Shown: positions 7,413 through 15,209, counted from the stretch's first letter. The stretch is 16,906 nt of DNA from Cloacimonetes bacterium UBA3541 (GCA_002376725.1 DFOM01000021.1:1-16906); one strand, 5' to 3'. Translations and numbers: made by a program. The notes: generated by a model from the sequence alone, not told the origin.

Positions 7413-8447
7413 TTATGCTCTAGTCTCAATAGCATTTTTAGGACAAACAGGAATACATATTCCGCAACCAATGCATTTATCCTGATCTATACTGGGTTTC
7501 TGATTTTCTTCACCATTAATAGCACCGACTGCACATACAGGTATGCATAGAAGACAACCATCACAGAGTTCAGTGTTTACTTCAGATTTTTTCCGAGTTC
7601 CTATCAAGAGGTCTAATATAGCATTGGTGGGACATACTGCTGCACAAACACCACAATCATCACACTTTGAGTAATCTATAGAGGCAAGATTATTTGACAA
7701 AGTTATAGCTTGCTGAGGACATTTCTTTACACAGATACCACAACCAATGCAGGGCTGGTTAGTTCCGCAAACCTGTTTTGCCAGAGGTCCTTTATCTTTA
7801 GAGGAACATTTAATAAATACATTATGCTGAATTGAAATCAGGTCTATTAATTTACGAGGACAAGCTTTAACACAGGCACCACAACCAGTGCACTTCTCTT
7901 TATCTATTACTCTCATACCTGATTTATCAAGAGATATAGCATCAAAATTACATGCATTTATACAATCGTTGAATCCAACGCATCCCCAAGAACAGGCATT
8001 AGGTCCTCCGGCAATATTAACTGCTGAAAGGCAGCTTTCTATTCCTCTATAATCATATTTCCATTTAGTGTTATCAATTCCACCTGTAGAGCAGTGAATA
8101 ACTGCAATTTTTTTCTGCACTGTTTCAGCTTCAGTACCCATAATTTTAGCAATTTTTTCTGCAACCTGTGGACCTCCAGGATTACAAAGATTAACTGGAG
8201 CCCCTTGCATAACAATAGCTTCAGCATAACCAGCACATCCTGCTTTTCCACAACCTCCACAATTAGCTCCAGGAAGAACAGAAATTATTTCTTCCACCCT
8301 AGGGTCTCTTGTAACAGCAAAAATTTTAGATGCCAGAGCTAATAATAAACCAAAGGCTAAACCCATTGCTCCAATAATAAGCACGGGCATGCCAATATCC
8401 TTAGTTAAGGAAGGAGTAAGTAGAGGTATAAATATAGAAAGATTCAT
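7413..8447 (-). CDS. rnfB: Rnf complex iron-sulfur subunit RnfB
   Basis: RnfB is the ferredoxin-facing subunit of the Rnf complex and brings electrons from reduced ferredoxin into the ion-pumping core. A membrane helix (about 20-45) anchors it. The N-terminal CGGCGKAGC motif gives Cys63, 66, 71 and 88. Next come Cys152/156/162/166 and five ferredoxin quartets: 186/189/192/196, 233/236/239/243, 262/265/268/272, 295/298/301/305 and 325/328/331/335. That makes up to seven clusters in 344 aa, far more than the short proteobacterial RsxB/RnfB and like the long RnfB of acetogens. AGGAG six bases before the ATG overlaps the rnfA stop (TGAGGAG). It is the last gene of the operon, before a strong terminator. 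Confidence 0.96.
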   Translation of the reverse strand: MNLSIFIPLLTPSLTKDIGMPVLIIGAMGLAFGLLLALASKIFAVTRDPRVEEIISVLPGANCGGCGKAGCAGYAEAIVMQGAPVNLCNPGGPQVAEKIAKIMGTEAETVQKKIAVIHCSTGGIDNTKWKYDYRGIESCLSAVNIAGGPNACSWGCVGFNDCINACNFDAISLDKSGMRVIDKEKCTGCGACVKACPRKLIDLISIQHNVFIKCSSKDKGPLAKQVCGTNQPCIGCGICVKKCPQQAITLSNNLASIDYSKCDDCGVCAAVCPTNAILDLLIGTRKKSEVNTELCDGCLLCIPVCAVGAINGEENQKPSIDQDKCIGCGICIPVCPKNAIETRA

Positions 8448-8457
8448 ACTTTGCTCC

Positions 8458-9060
8458 TCAAATTTTTAGCCCTATAAAGCCAGAGAAAGCTAAAGCCATT
8501 GTTCCAGCTAAAATCATACCATGAGCAAAGCCACGCATACTTTTGGGTAGGTCAACTAGTGCCAATCTCTCTCTTATCGCTGCCATAACCAGTAATACAA
8601 AAGTGAATCCCACGCCTGAAAAGAATCCATTTAAAGTGGCAAACAAGAAATTGTAAGTAGAGCCATCAGGCAAAGGAGTTATATTGAGAATGGCTACCCC
8701 TAAAACTGCACAGTTGGTCGTGATTAATGGTAAATATACACCTAGTGCTTTGTAAAGTGAAGGGGAATTTTTCAGAATGAACATCTCTACAAATTGTACT
8801 AAGGCAGCAATAGTCAGAATAAAAGCCAGCGTACTCAAATAGGTGATATTATATGGAACCAGCAGATATTTATAAATAAGGCTACAGAAAGCAGAAGCCA
8901 TAGTCATTACAAAGATAACTGCCATTCCCATACCAAAGGCAGATTCCATTTTTGTTGAAACTCCCAGATAGGGACACAATCCCAGGAATCTGGAAAGCAC
9001 GAAGTTCTGTATAAAAATGGCACTAATTGCCAGGACTAAAATTTGACTCAGGGTATTCAT
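8458..9060 (-). CDS. rnfA: Rnf complex membrane subunit RnfA
   Basis: RnfA is an integral membrane subunit of about 200 aa with six predicted helices, homologous to NqrE of the sodium-pumping NADH:quinone reductase. With RnfE it forms the pseudo-symmetric membrane core through which electrons cross to RnfD/RnfG. Cys29 in FLGLCPYLG and Cys117 in TTNCAVLG lie in the two inverted half-repeats. By homology with NqrD/NqrE they should ligate the intramembrane iron-sulfur cluster shared with RnfE. PLPDGS (129-134) and IRERL (162-166) are also family features. The ATG overlaps the rnfE stop (ATGA), and GAAGGAG lies eight bases upstream. A 10-nt stretch including the SD site separates it from rnfB. 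Confidence 0.96.
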   Translation of the reverse strand: MNTLSQILVLAISAIFIQNFVLSRFLGLCPYLGVSTKMESAFGMGMAVIFVMTMASAFCSLIYKYLLVPYNITYLSTLAFILTIAALVQFVEMFILKNSPSLYKALGVYLPLITTNCAVLGVAILNITPLPDGSTYNFLFATLNGFFSGVGFTFVLLVMAAIRERLALVDLPKSMRGFAHGMILAGTMALAFSGFIGLKI

Positions 9061-9650
9061 AGATATTTCTCCTTCAAATTATTTATTGCCGCCATCAAAA
9101 GTCCCAGGGTTATAAAAGCTCCGGCAGGAAGAACAGCCATTAGCATTGGATTATAGATATCAGGCATAACTTTCATACCTGCCCAGGTTCCATTGCCTAA
9201 AATTTCACGGAAAGAAGATACGAGAATTAAAGCCAGAGTGAACCCTAATCCCATACCAATGCCATCTGCCATAGAGTCCATAACGCCGTTCTTGCTAGCA
9301 AAAGCTTCTGCTCTTCCCATAATAATACAATTCACCACTATCAAGGGTATAAACAATCCAAGAGCTTTATGCAAATCAGGCAAATATGCAGCCATAACCA
9401 TATCTACAATAGAGACAAATGCAGCGATGACGATTACATATACAGGTATACGGATTTTATCTGGAGTAATCTTTCTGATTAAGGAAATCATAATATTGGA
9501 ACATACCAGCACAAAAGTAGCTGCCAATCCCATACCTATTGCATTATTCACAGAAGTGGTAGTTGCCAGAGTTGGACACATTCCCAGGACAATTACAAAA
9601 GTAGGATTCTCTTTTACGATTCCCTTAGTAAGTTCTTTCATAAAGCTCAT
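9057..9650 (-). CDS. rnfE: Rnf complex membrane subunit RnfE
   Basis: RnfE is the second membrane-core subunit, homologous to NqrD, 197 aa, with six predicted helices. ENPTFVIVLGMCPTLATT (14-31) and VVNCIIMGRAEAFASKN (105-121) are the signatures. Cys25 and Cys108 are the expected ligands, with the RnfA cysteines, for the intramembrane iron-sulfur cluster. GMGLGFT (132-138) and the SFREILGNGT stretch (146-155) are also conserved. The first ATG at 9650 was kept because GGAGG stands seven bases upstream; a second Met lies at codon 4. The start overlaps the rnfG stop (ATGA). Confidence 0.96.
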   Translation of the reverse strand: MSFMKELTKGIVKENPTFVIVLGMCPTLATTTSVNNAIGMGLAATFVLVCSNIMISLIRKITPDKIRIPVYVIVIAAFVSIVDMVMAAYLPDLHKALGLFIPLIVVNCIIMGRAEAFASKNGVMDSMADGIGMGLGFTLALILVSSFREILGNGTWAGMKVMPDIYNPMLMAVLPAGAFITLGLLMAAINNLKEKYL

Positions 9651-10225
9651 TTTTTTGCCTCCTTAGAGGAAGTAGTAGTTCTGGATTCTACATCTTTTTG
9701 TATAAGTTTTATAGCTTCACGAAGGGAATTTGTAACTGCACGAGTAGTGATAGTTGCTCCCGTTATACCGACAAATTTTCCTCCATCTTTAGCCAGGATT
9801 AAATCATCTGGTGATAAGTCGGGAAATTTGGCGGAAAATTCTGGTTTAGTGCAATTAGCACCAAGACCTGGAGTTTCAGATTGTTCTATAACCTGGATAT
9901 TTATTATTTTGAAATTGGTATCTATGGCTGCCATAGTTTTTACTATACTGGAGTATCCAGGTTTAGCAGCGGTAAAAGTGTAGCCCTTAATGTCTCCAGT
10001 CTTTTCATCTTTAGCAATATAGTAAACTAAGGAATCCTTTCCAGTGTGGATAGTGATGGGTTCAAATACTGCTCCAGGAATTAATTTAGACATTGTCTGT
10101 TCTGCTGCAGTTTTTTTCTGCTGTTCAATTAAGGGTTCTGTCACATAATTTACATAGGCTAAAAGCGCCGTTGCTACAACGCAAAAACCCAATAGGGTTA
10201 AACCGAGTCGGAGGAAAACTTTCAT
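9647..10225 (-). CDS. rnfG: Rnf complex FMN-binding subunit RnfG
   Basis: RnfG is a membrane-anchored flavoprotein on the outer face of the cytoplasmic membrane, homologous to NqrC. One N-terminal helix (about 5-27) anchors the 192-aa chain. QSETPGLGA (115-123) and GITGATITTRAV (153-164) are the FMN-domain motifs, and Thr158 in TGAT is the residue expected to carry FMN through a phosphoester bond. The C-terminal tail (about 179-192) is Ser/Thr/Lys-rich and probably disordered. The ATG overlaps the rnfD stop (ATGA), with GGAAGGTG just upstream. Its order between rnfD and rnfE matches the clostridial type of cluster. Confidence 0.95.
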   Translation of the reverse strand: MKVFLRLGLTLLGFCVVATALLAYVNYVTEPLIEQQKKTAAEQTMSKLIPGAVFEPITIHTGKDSLVYYIAKDEKTGDIKGYTFTAAKPGYSSIVKTMAAIDTNFKIINIQVIEQSETPGLGANCTKPEFSAKFPDLSPDDLILAKDGGKFVGITGATITTRAVTNSLREAIKLIQKDVESRTTTSSKEAKK

Positions 10226-11352
10226 TTTTTCACCTTCCCAAATGCTTTTGGCATTGTTAATTTATCAATTAATGGTGTCATTACATTCATAAATAATATG
10301 GAATAAGAAACACCTTCAGGATAACCGCCAATAAGACGGATTATAACGGTTAAAGCACCACATCCAATAGCGTAAAAAATACGCCCGTTTTTGGTCAACG
10401 GACTAGTGGTATAGTCCGTTGCCATAAAGAAAGCTCCTAAGATTAAACCTCCTGCGAAAAGGTGGAAAATAGGCAAACTAAGAGAATATTTCGTTTCAGG
10501 CAAACCGGGAATGCCACCCAACAGGAAAGTCAGCACAGCTACAGTAAGCAGATAAAAGAAGGGTATGCGCCATTCAATTATATTTTTCCAGAGCAAATAG
10601 ATAGCACCAATAAGCAAAGCAAAAACAGACACTTCACCAATACAACCACCAATATTACCCCAGAACATAGATTTCAAGGTCCCCACATCTATTAACCCAT
10701 TAAAAATCTTATTTCCGAGCTCTATATTAGTTGCTGGATCACTGGTCAAAGTATTAATAAAAGTAGAATCTCGTAAAGTTTGCATCACTTTTAAAGGCGT
10801 AGCACCAGTAACCAGATTGTAGGCTTTAGGAGAAATCGTGGCAAGGCTATCACTAATGGCACTTAAATTACCGATACCATTGATGGAGGAAGCAGATAAT
10901 TTATGAGCCACAGTTGATTTCCAGCAATTTCCGGTCATCAAAGATGGCCAGGAAGCCAGCAGAAAAGCTCTTCCTAATAGTGCTGGATTCACAGCATTAT
11001 TACCCAAACCTCCAAAAACCTGTTTACCTATAGCTATGGCAAATATTGAACCTATAACAGGCAGCCACCAAGGAGAACCAGCTGAAATATTATAGGTCAG
11101 CAGCATTCCTGTAACTACGGCTGAGCCATCATAGACGGTAATAGGAACTTTACGAAATTTTTGAATTAAAGCTTCAGTTAGAACAGCGGAAAGGACACCA
11201 AGAACAGTTAAGAATAAAGTTCTCCAGCCCCAGTAATAAATAGCAAAAGCTAAGGCTGGAAGCAAGGCTATAACTACATTCCACATAGCCTTCGGAATGC
11301 TTGAAAAATCATGTATATGCGGAGCAGGTGAAACAATTAATTTATCTTTCAT
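10222..11352 (-). CDS. rnfD: Rnf complex FMN-binding membrane subunit RnfD
   Basis: RnfD is a polytopic membrane flavoprotein homologous to NqrB. It carries covalent FMN and is thought to be part of the ion path. The 376-aa chain has about nine to ten predicted helices. The N-terminal SPAPHIHD (8-15), YDGSAVVTGMLL (74-85), GLGNNAVNPALLGRAFLL (115-132) and VTGATPLKVM (181-190) are characteristic; Thr185 in TGATPL is the expected FMN attachment site. ATDYTTSPLT (311-320) is the conserved late loop. It starts at ATG 11352 with GAGG eight bases upstream, 16 nt after the rnfC stop. The loop at about 136-175 between the conserved blocks is rich in Ser and Asn. Confidence 0.96.
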   Translation of the reverse strand: MKDKLIVSPAPHIHDFSSIPKAMWNVVIALLPALAFAIYYWGWRTLFLTVLGVLSAVLTEALIQKFRKVPITVYDGSAVVTGMLLTYNISAGSPWWLPVIGSIFAIAIGKQVFGGLGNNAVNPALLGRAFLLASWPSLMTGNCWKSTVAHKLSASSINGIGNLSAISDSLATISPKAYNLVTGATPLKVMQTLRDSTFINTLTSDPATNIELGNKIFNGLIDVGTLKSMFWGNIGGCIGEVSVFALLIGAIYLLWKNIIEWRIPFFYLLTVAVLTFLLGGIPGLPETKYSLSLPIFHLFAGGLILGAFFMATDYTTSPLTKNGRIFYAIGCGALTVIIRLIGGYPEGVSYSILFMNVMTPLIDKLTMPKAFGKVKK

Positions 11353-11368
11353 AATTCATTCCTCTACA

Positions 11369-12688
11369 TCATTTAGATTGCTGTTCTGCTGCAACACGCA
11401 ATTTTCCTGTATCTACCCATTGTACTATTCGTATATGGGCTGGACATACATAAGCACAACTACCACATTTTATGCAATCCTCTAAACCTGCTTTAACAGC
11501 AAGTTTTAAGTCACCACCCTTAACTCCTTGAGCAATAAGACTGGGAACAAGATTCATTGGACAAACATCAACACAACGAGCACAATGAATGCAATTTCGT
11601 TCTTCAATCGTTTTGGCTTCTTTTTCATTAAATAGAACCAATCCAGAAGTGCCTTTAGCCATAGGTGCTTCTAACGAAGGTAAAGCATTACCCATCATAG
11701 GTCCACCAGATATCACTTTCCCAATTTCGCACTTAGTTCCGCCACAATAGTTAACTAAATCAGAGAATGGGGTGCCAATGCGAGCTTTCAAGTTCTTAGG
11801 ATTGTTAACCGCAGTTCCGGTAACGGTTATAATTCTTTCAACTAAAGGTTTTTTATAACGCAAAGCTTCATAAATAGCAAAAGAAGTTCCCACATTTTGT
11901 ACTACTACTCCTATATCCATAGGTAAACCACCAGTTGGCACTTTACGATTAGTTGCAGCATAGATTAATTGTTTTTCGGCACCTTGAGGGTATTTTAATT
12001 TTAGAGGGACAACCTTGAGGTTATCTTCAGGGGCTAAAAGTTTGTTCATTAGAGCAATAACATCTGGTTTGTTAGATTCAATGCCAATCATTCCATACTG
12101 AGCCTTCAGTATTTTCATAATAATTTTTAACCCGTTGATAATGCCTTCAGCTTGTTCCAGCATCAATCTATGGTCTGCAGTGAGATAGGGTTCGCATTCC
12201 ACTCCATTAAGAATAACCGTGTCTATAGGTTTATCCTCAGGAGGTGAAAGTTTAACTATAGTTGGAAAACCAGCACCGCCCATACCACAAATACCTGCTT
12301 CCTGAATGCGATTTTTCATCTCTTCTATAGGTAAACTTAAGAAATCAGGTTCATCTTCAAGGTCTATCCAGCTATCAGAACCATCAGCAGTTATTTCAAT
12401 AGCTAAACTCATAGCCCCGATAGGATTAAGAAAGGTATCAATCTTAGTGACCTTCCCACTTATTGAAGAATGTTGAGGGATAGAAACATAAGCATTTGCT
12501 TCAGCTATTTTTTGCCCGGTTTTAACTTCCTCACCAACTTTGACTAGTGGTAAAGATGGAGCTCCCACATGTTGAGACATTGGAATTATCACTTTTTTAG
12601 GAATAGGGAACTCCTCAATCGGAACAGAAGATGTGTAATACTTATAATCCGGAGGATGAACCCCTCCAGGAAATGTTTTAAATTTCAT
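11369..12688 (-). CDS. rnfC: Rnf complex NADH-binding subunit RnfC
   Basis: RnfC is the cytoplasmic subunit that exchanges electrons with NAD(H) through FMN and two [4Fe-4S] clusters, homologous to NqrA at the N-terminus and to NuoF in the middle. The 439-aa length is normal. FPGGVHPP (6-13) opens the protein. GICGMGGAGFPTIVKL (132-147) is the glycine-rich FMN/NADH motif, and NGVECEPYLTADHRLM (161-176) follows it. YPQGAEKQLIYA and PTGGLP lie before the SLBB-like region. CIHCARCVDVCP (Cys366/369/372/376) and CIKCGSCAYVCP (Cys405/408/411/415) bind the clusters. It is the first gene of the operon, with GGGAG five bases before the ATG. Confidence 0.97.
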   Translation of the reverse strand: MKFKTFPGGVHPPDYKYYTSSVPIEEFPIPKKVIIPMSQHVGAPSLPLVKVGEEVKTGQKIAEANAYVSIPQHSSISGKVTKIDTFLNPIGAMSLAIEITADGSDSWIDLEDEPDFLSLPIEEMKNRIQEAGICGMGGAGFPTIVKLSPPEDKPIDTVILNGVECEPYLTADHRLMLEQAEGIINGLKIIMKILKAQYGMIGIESNKPDVIALMNKLLAPEDNLKVVPLKLKYPQGAEKQLIYAATNRKVPTGGLPMDIGVVVQNVGTSFAIYEALRYKKPLVERIITVTGTAVNNPKNLKARIGTPFSDLVNYCGGTKCEIGKVISGGPMMGNALPSLEAPMAKGTSGLVLFNEKEAKTIEERNCIHCARCVDVCPMNLVPSLIAQGVKGGDLKLAVKAGLEDCIKCGSCAYVCPAHIRIVQWVDTGKLRVAAEQQSK

Positions 12689-12729
12689 TTACACTCCCTT
12701 TTGCTCTCATGGAGATTTCTATTTTTTTC

Positions 12730-12759
12730 CTTATAATTGTAAATATCGTTTTTAGGCAA
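12730..12759 (-). promoter_or_regulatory. Candidate promoter of rnfC
   Basis: On the minus strand, TTGCCT (12754-12759, 4 of 6 of the -35 consensus) is followed after 18 bp by TATAAG (12730-12735, 5 of 6 of the -10 consensus). Transcription would begin near 12723, leaving a leader of about 35 nt that contains the rnfC Shine-Dalgarno site. Confidence 0.45.
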
Positions 12760-12792
12760 GTATTTTTTTAGGGAAATAATATCAGACTTTTC

Positions 12793-12821
12793 TTGACTCA
12801 AACCTATGGTTTAAAAATCAT
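12793..12821 (+). promoter_or_regulatory. Candidate promoter of etfA-queE
   Basis: TTGACT (12793-12798, 5 of 6) is followed after 17 bp by AATCAT (12816-12821, 4 of 6 of TATAAT). The -10 is poor, so this is tentative. The leader to etfA would be about 80 nt. The 20-bp dyad at 12804-12823 covers the spacer and the -10. Confidence 0.35.
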
Positions 12822-12823
12822 AG
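12804..12823. promoter_or_regulatory. 20-bp dyad in the rnfC/etfA divergent region, candidate operator
   Basis: The half-sites CTATGGTTTA and AAAATCATAG pair at 8 of 10 positions when one is reverse-complemented; only the G/T pair and the central A/A differ. The site overlaps the candidate etfA promoter and its centre lies about 90 bp upstream of the predicted rnfC start of transcription. This is where a repressor of etfA or a shared regulator could sit. It does not fit the Rex (TTGT..ACAA) or FNR (TTGAT..ATCAA) consensus. No regulator gene is in the window. Confidence 0.4.
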
Positions 12824-12896
12824 CCTCTATTAAACTTATAGATTTCGCTAATAATATGTTTAAATGTGATATCTAATATTGAAATCTTTGCTATCT

Positions 12897-12901
12897 GGGA
12901 G
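12897..12901 (+). promoter_or_regulatory. Shine-Dalgarno site that fixes the etfA start
   Basis: GGGAG ends 7 nt before the ATG at 12909. It rules against an in-frame TTG at 12879, which would place this site inside the coding region and add ten residues before the ferredoxin domain. Confidence 0.75.
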
Positions 12902-12908
12902 TTTTTAT

Positions 12909-14102
12909 ATGATTGAAGTTATTGATCAGAAATGTGTGGGTTGTGGACTCTGTATGAGAGTTTGTGCTTATGGTGCCATCCGAATAGAGGCAAAACTTGC
13001 GGTAATTGATGAAGATAAGTGCACGCTTTGTGGAGCTTGCGTGGAATCTTGTCCTTTTGATGCTATTATTATCCGGAAACAAGCAGCAGAACAAATTGAT
13101 AAAGAGCAATATAAGGGAATCTGGGTCTTTGCTGAGCAGAAAGATGGAGTTATTGCACCGGTGGTATTTGAACTCTTAGGGAAAGGTAAAGAACTGGCAG
13201 AGCAGATGAATTCCACTCTCACAGCGGTACTATTGGGCTCAAATCTAGATAACCTATATCCAGAGCTTTTTGCTTATGGAGCAGACCAGGTGATAGCCGT
13301 TGATGACCCAGCACTGGAACATTTTCTGGATCTTAATTATGCAAAAGCTTTAACTGAACTTGCTCGTAAGCATAAACCTGCTATTATTCTGGCTGGAGCA
13401 ACCGTTACAGGAAGGTCTTTCATCCCGAGAGTGGCGGTGCAATTGCATACAGGGTTAACAGCAGATTGCACAGGTTTAGAAATTGACCCTGAAACTGGAA
13501 ATCTACTTCAGACCAGACCTGCCTTTGGTGGCAATATTATGGCTACTATTATTACTCCTAATCATAGACCTCAAATGGCGACTGTGCGTCATAAAGTTAT
13601 GGATGCTTTACCTCGTGATGATTCACGTAAAGGTGAAATTATTAGAGAACAGATAGATTTTAGTGAATTAGAGGGGAAGAGCTTCTGGTTAGGCTTTGAA
13701 AAGGAAAAGACCACACTTGCTAATATTACCGAGGCAAATATCATTGTTTCTGGAGGAAGAGGTCTGAAGGAAGCAAAGAATTTCGGTCTATTAGAAGAAT
13801 TAGCTCAAGCTTTAGGAGGAGCTGTAGGAGCTTCACGTGCTGCCGTGGATGCAGAATGGATTCCCTATTCTCATCAGGTAGGACAAACCGGAAAAACAGT
13901 TAAACCTAAAATTTACATCGCGGTTGGCATTTCAGGTGCTATTCAACATCTGGCAGGAATGTCTTCTTCTGATTATATTATAGCCATTAACAAGGATCCA
14001 GATGCCCCGATCTTCAAGGTAGCAGATTTGGGTATAGTCGGTGACCTATTTGAGATTGTTCCCTTAGTTACTAGAAAGGTTAAAGAAATTCGCCAAGGAT
14101 AG
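12909..14102 (+). CDS. etfA: Electron transfer flavoprotein alpha subunit with N-terminal 2x[4Fe-4S] ferredoxin domain
   Basis: This 397-aa EtfA carries an extra ferredoxin domain. Residues 1-55 hold CVGCGLCMRVC (Cys9/12/15/19) and CTLCGACVESC (Cys38/41/44/48). About 68-255 is the EtfA N-terminal Rossmann-like domain, with AGATVTGRSFIPRVA (162-176) and PAFGGNIMATI (204-214). About 270-390 is the FAD domain, with GASRAAVDAEW (307-317), QVGQTGKTV (323-331), AVGISGAIQHLAGM (338-351) and NKDPDAPIF (361-369). Ferredoxin-EtfA forms are known in anaerobes, for example CarE of the Acetobacterium caffeyl-CoA reductase, where the ETF takes part in flavin-based electron bifurcation. An EtfB is needed for function, but none is in the window and none fits upstream. 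It is divergent from rnfC and 37 nt ahead of queE. The electron partner cannot be named from sequence. Confidence 0.93.
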   Translation: MIEVIDQKCVGCGLCMRVCAYGAIRIEAKLAVIDEDKCTLCGACVESCPFDAIIIRKQAAEQIDKEQYKGIWVFAEQKDGVIAPVVFELLGKGKELAEQMNSTLTAVLLGSNLDNLYPELFAYGADQVIAVDDPALEHFLDLNYAKALTELARKHKPAIILAGATVTGRSFIPRVAVQLHTGLTADCTGLEIDPETGNLLQTRPAFGGNIMATIITPNHRPQMATVRHKVMDALPRDDSRKGEIIREQIDFSELEGKSFWLGFEKEKTTLANITEANIIVSGGRGLKEAKNFGLLEELAQALGGAVGASRAAVDAEWIPYSHQVGQTGKTVKPKIYIAVGISGAIQHLAGMSSSDYIIAINKDPDAPIFKVADLGIVGDLFEIVPLVTRKVKEIRQG

Positions 14103-14139
14103 GTGCTATTTCTGTTGTTTGAAAAGTGATAGGTATTCT

Positions 14140-14763
14140 ATGTCTTTAAATATATGTGAAATTTTTTACAGTTTGCAGGGTGAATCTACCTATTCAGGTT
14201 TGCCCTGCATTTTTATTCGTTTAAGTGGATGCAATCTTCGCTGTTCCTGGTGTGATACTACTTATGCCTGGAATGGCGGTAAGAAAATGACTATTGAAGA
14301 AATTCTTCAGGAGATTTGTAATTTTCCCTGTTCTTTGGTTGAAATCACCGGAGGAGAACCTCTGTTACAAGAAGAAAGCATAGAACTGATGAAAGTCTTG
14401 CATCAGCAAAAGTACCGGATTTTACTGGAGACTAACGGTACTCAATCCCTGCAAAATATCCCTGATTATGTAGTGAAAATCGTTGATGTGAAGTGTCCGA
14501 GCAGTGGTTTTAGCGAATCTTTTTTATTAGAAAACCTGAAGTATCTTAAACCAGCTGACGAACTTAAGTTTGTTCTTGCTTCTCACGAAGATTATGTGTT
14601 TGCACTTAATTTTATAAAGGACAATTCATTAGAAGATAGGATTCTACTTTTTTCACCTGTAACAAATCTTCTTACTTCAGAAACTCTCGCTAAATGGATG
14701 CTAAAAGACGGAGTTCCTGCCCATCTACAACTCCAGCTACATAAACTTTTACAACTCGCTTAA
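14140..14763 (+). CDS. queE: 7-carboxy-7-deazaguanine synthase QueE (radical SAM)
   Basis: QueE turns 6-carboxy-tetrahydropterin into 7-carboxy-7-deazaguanine, a step toward queuosine in tRNA. It is a 207-aa radical SAM enzyme of usual length. QGES (13-16) near the N-terminus is the family signature. The cluster motif is GCNLRCSWCDTTYAW (30-44), with Cys31, 35 and 38 in the Cx3Cx2C spacing. EITGGEPLLQ (68-77) contains the SAM-binding GGEP. VVKIVDVKCPSS lies mid-protein. ATG 14140 is chosen over an in-frame TTG at 14119 because the first residues then match QueE and AGG lies six bases upstream. It is probably co-transcribed with etfA, from which it is 37 nt away. No other queuosine gene (queC, queD, queF) is in the window, so the pairing with etfA looks incidental. 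Confidence 0.93.
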   Translation: MSLNICEIFYSLQGESTYSGLPCIFIRLSGCNLRCSWCDTTYAWNGGKKMTIEEILQEICNFPCSLVEITGGEPLLQEESIELMKVLHQQKYRILLETNGTQSLQNIPDYVVKIVDVKCPSSGFSESFLLENLKYLKPADELKFVLASHEDYVFALNFIKDNSLEDRILLFSPVTNLLTSETLAKWMLKDGVPAHLQLQLHKLLQLA

Positions 14764-14959
14764 TCCCTTAATTCTATCTTCTTTGGCAATAAATTCTTCT
14801 CTTTATAGCCCACAATGTTAATTTAATAAAAAGGAATAAGTTAATTAAATGATTTCTTGTTTCTAACAATAATGCGATTAAGAAGCCCATACCCTATTGG
14901 TTGTTGTATAGAAATCAAGTAGAAAATTCATATGATTACCGTAAATGTAAATATATTTT

Positions 14960-15009
14960 TCTTTCTTGACGCATACTTGTTTGTCACTTAGCAACTTAGC
15001 CAAGAAAGA
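14960..15009. repeat. 9-bp inverted repeat with 32-nt spacer
   Basis: TCTTTCTTG (14960-14968) is the exact reverse complement of CAAGAAAGA (15001-15009). Between them ACTTAGC occurs twice in a row (14986-14992 and 14994-15000 approximately). It could be the stem of an RNA or chance pairing in AT-rich DNA. Confidence 0.3.
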
Positions 15010-15209
15010 GACAGGAGAGAGTAAGGATAGACTTAGAAATTCCCTGATAAATATGACGCTAACTATTATTCTATGTTCTTTATCCTGATAAAAAAAGGAC
15101 TTTTTCCCTTTAAAAGAGATTATTGAAAATTTGGACTATGTCTTTATCCTACTAATCCCGAAAATTATTATAAAATTAAGTAGTAAATTTCTTAATCTAA
15201 ATAGAGGTT

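Noticed and set aside
9193..9666. 157-codon open frame on the plus strand opposite rnfE
   Set aside because: It is the antisense shadow of a conserved rnfE, with no motif and an unlikely Ile/Thr/Pro-rich product. The same applies to plus-strand frames at 3041-3337 and 3602-3973 opposite lpxD.
12879..12908. TTG start of etfA at 12879
   Set aside because: GGGAG before the ATG at 12909 would lie inside the gene, and the ferredoxin domain begins right after that ATG.
14103..14139. preQ1 riboswitch before queE
   Set aside because: The 37-nt gap shows no preQ1 fold or downstream hairpin, and the gene is probably co-transcribed with etfA.
15083..15120. Terminator around the A-run and T-run after queE
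   Set aside because: The pairing is AAAAA with TTTTT around a 5-6-nt loop without a GC stem, and it lies more than 300 bp past queE.
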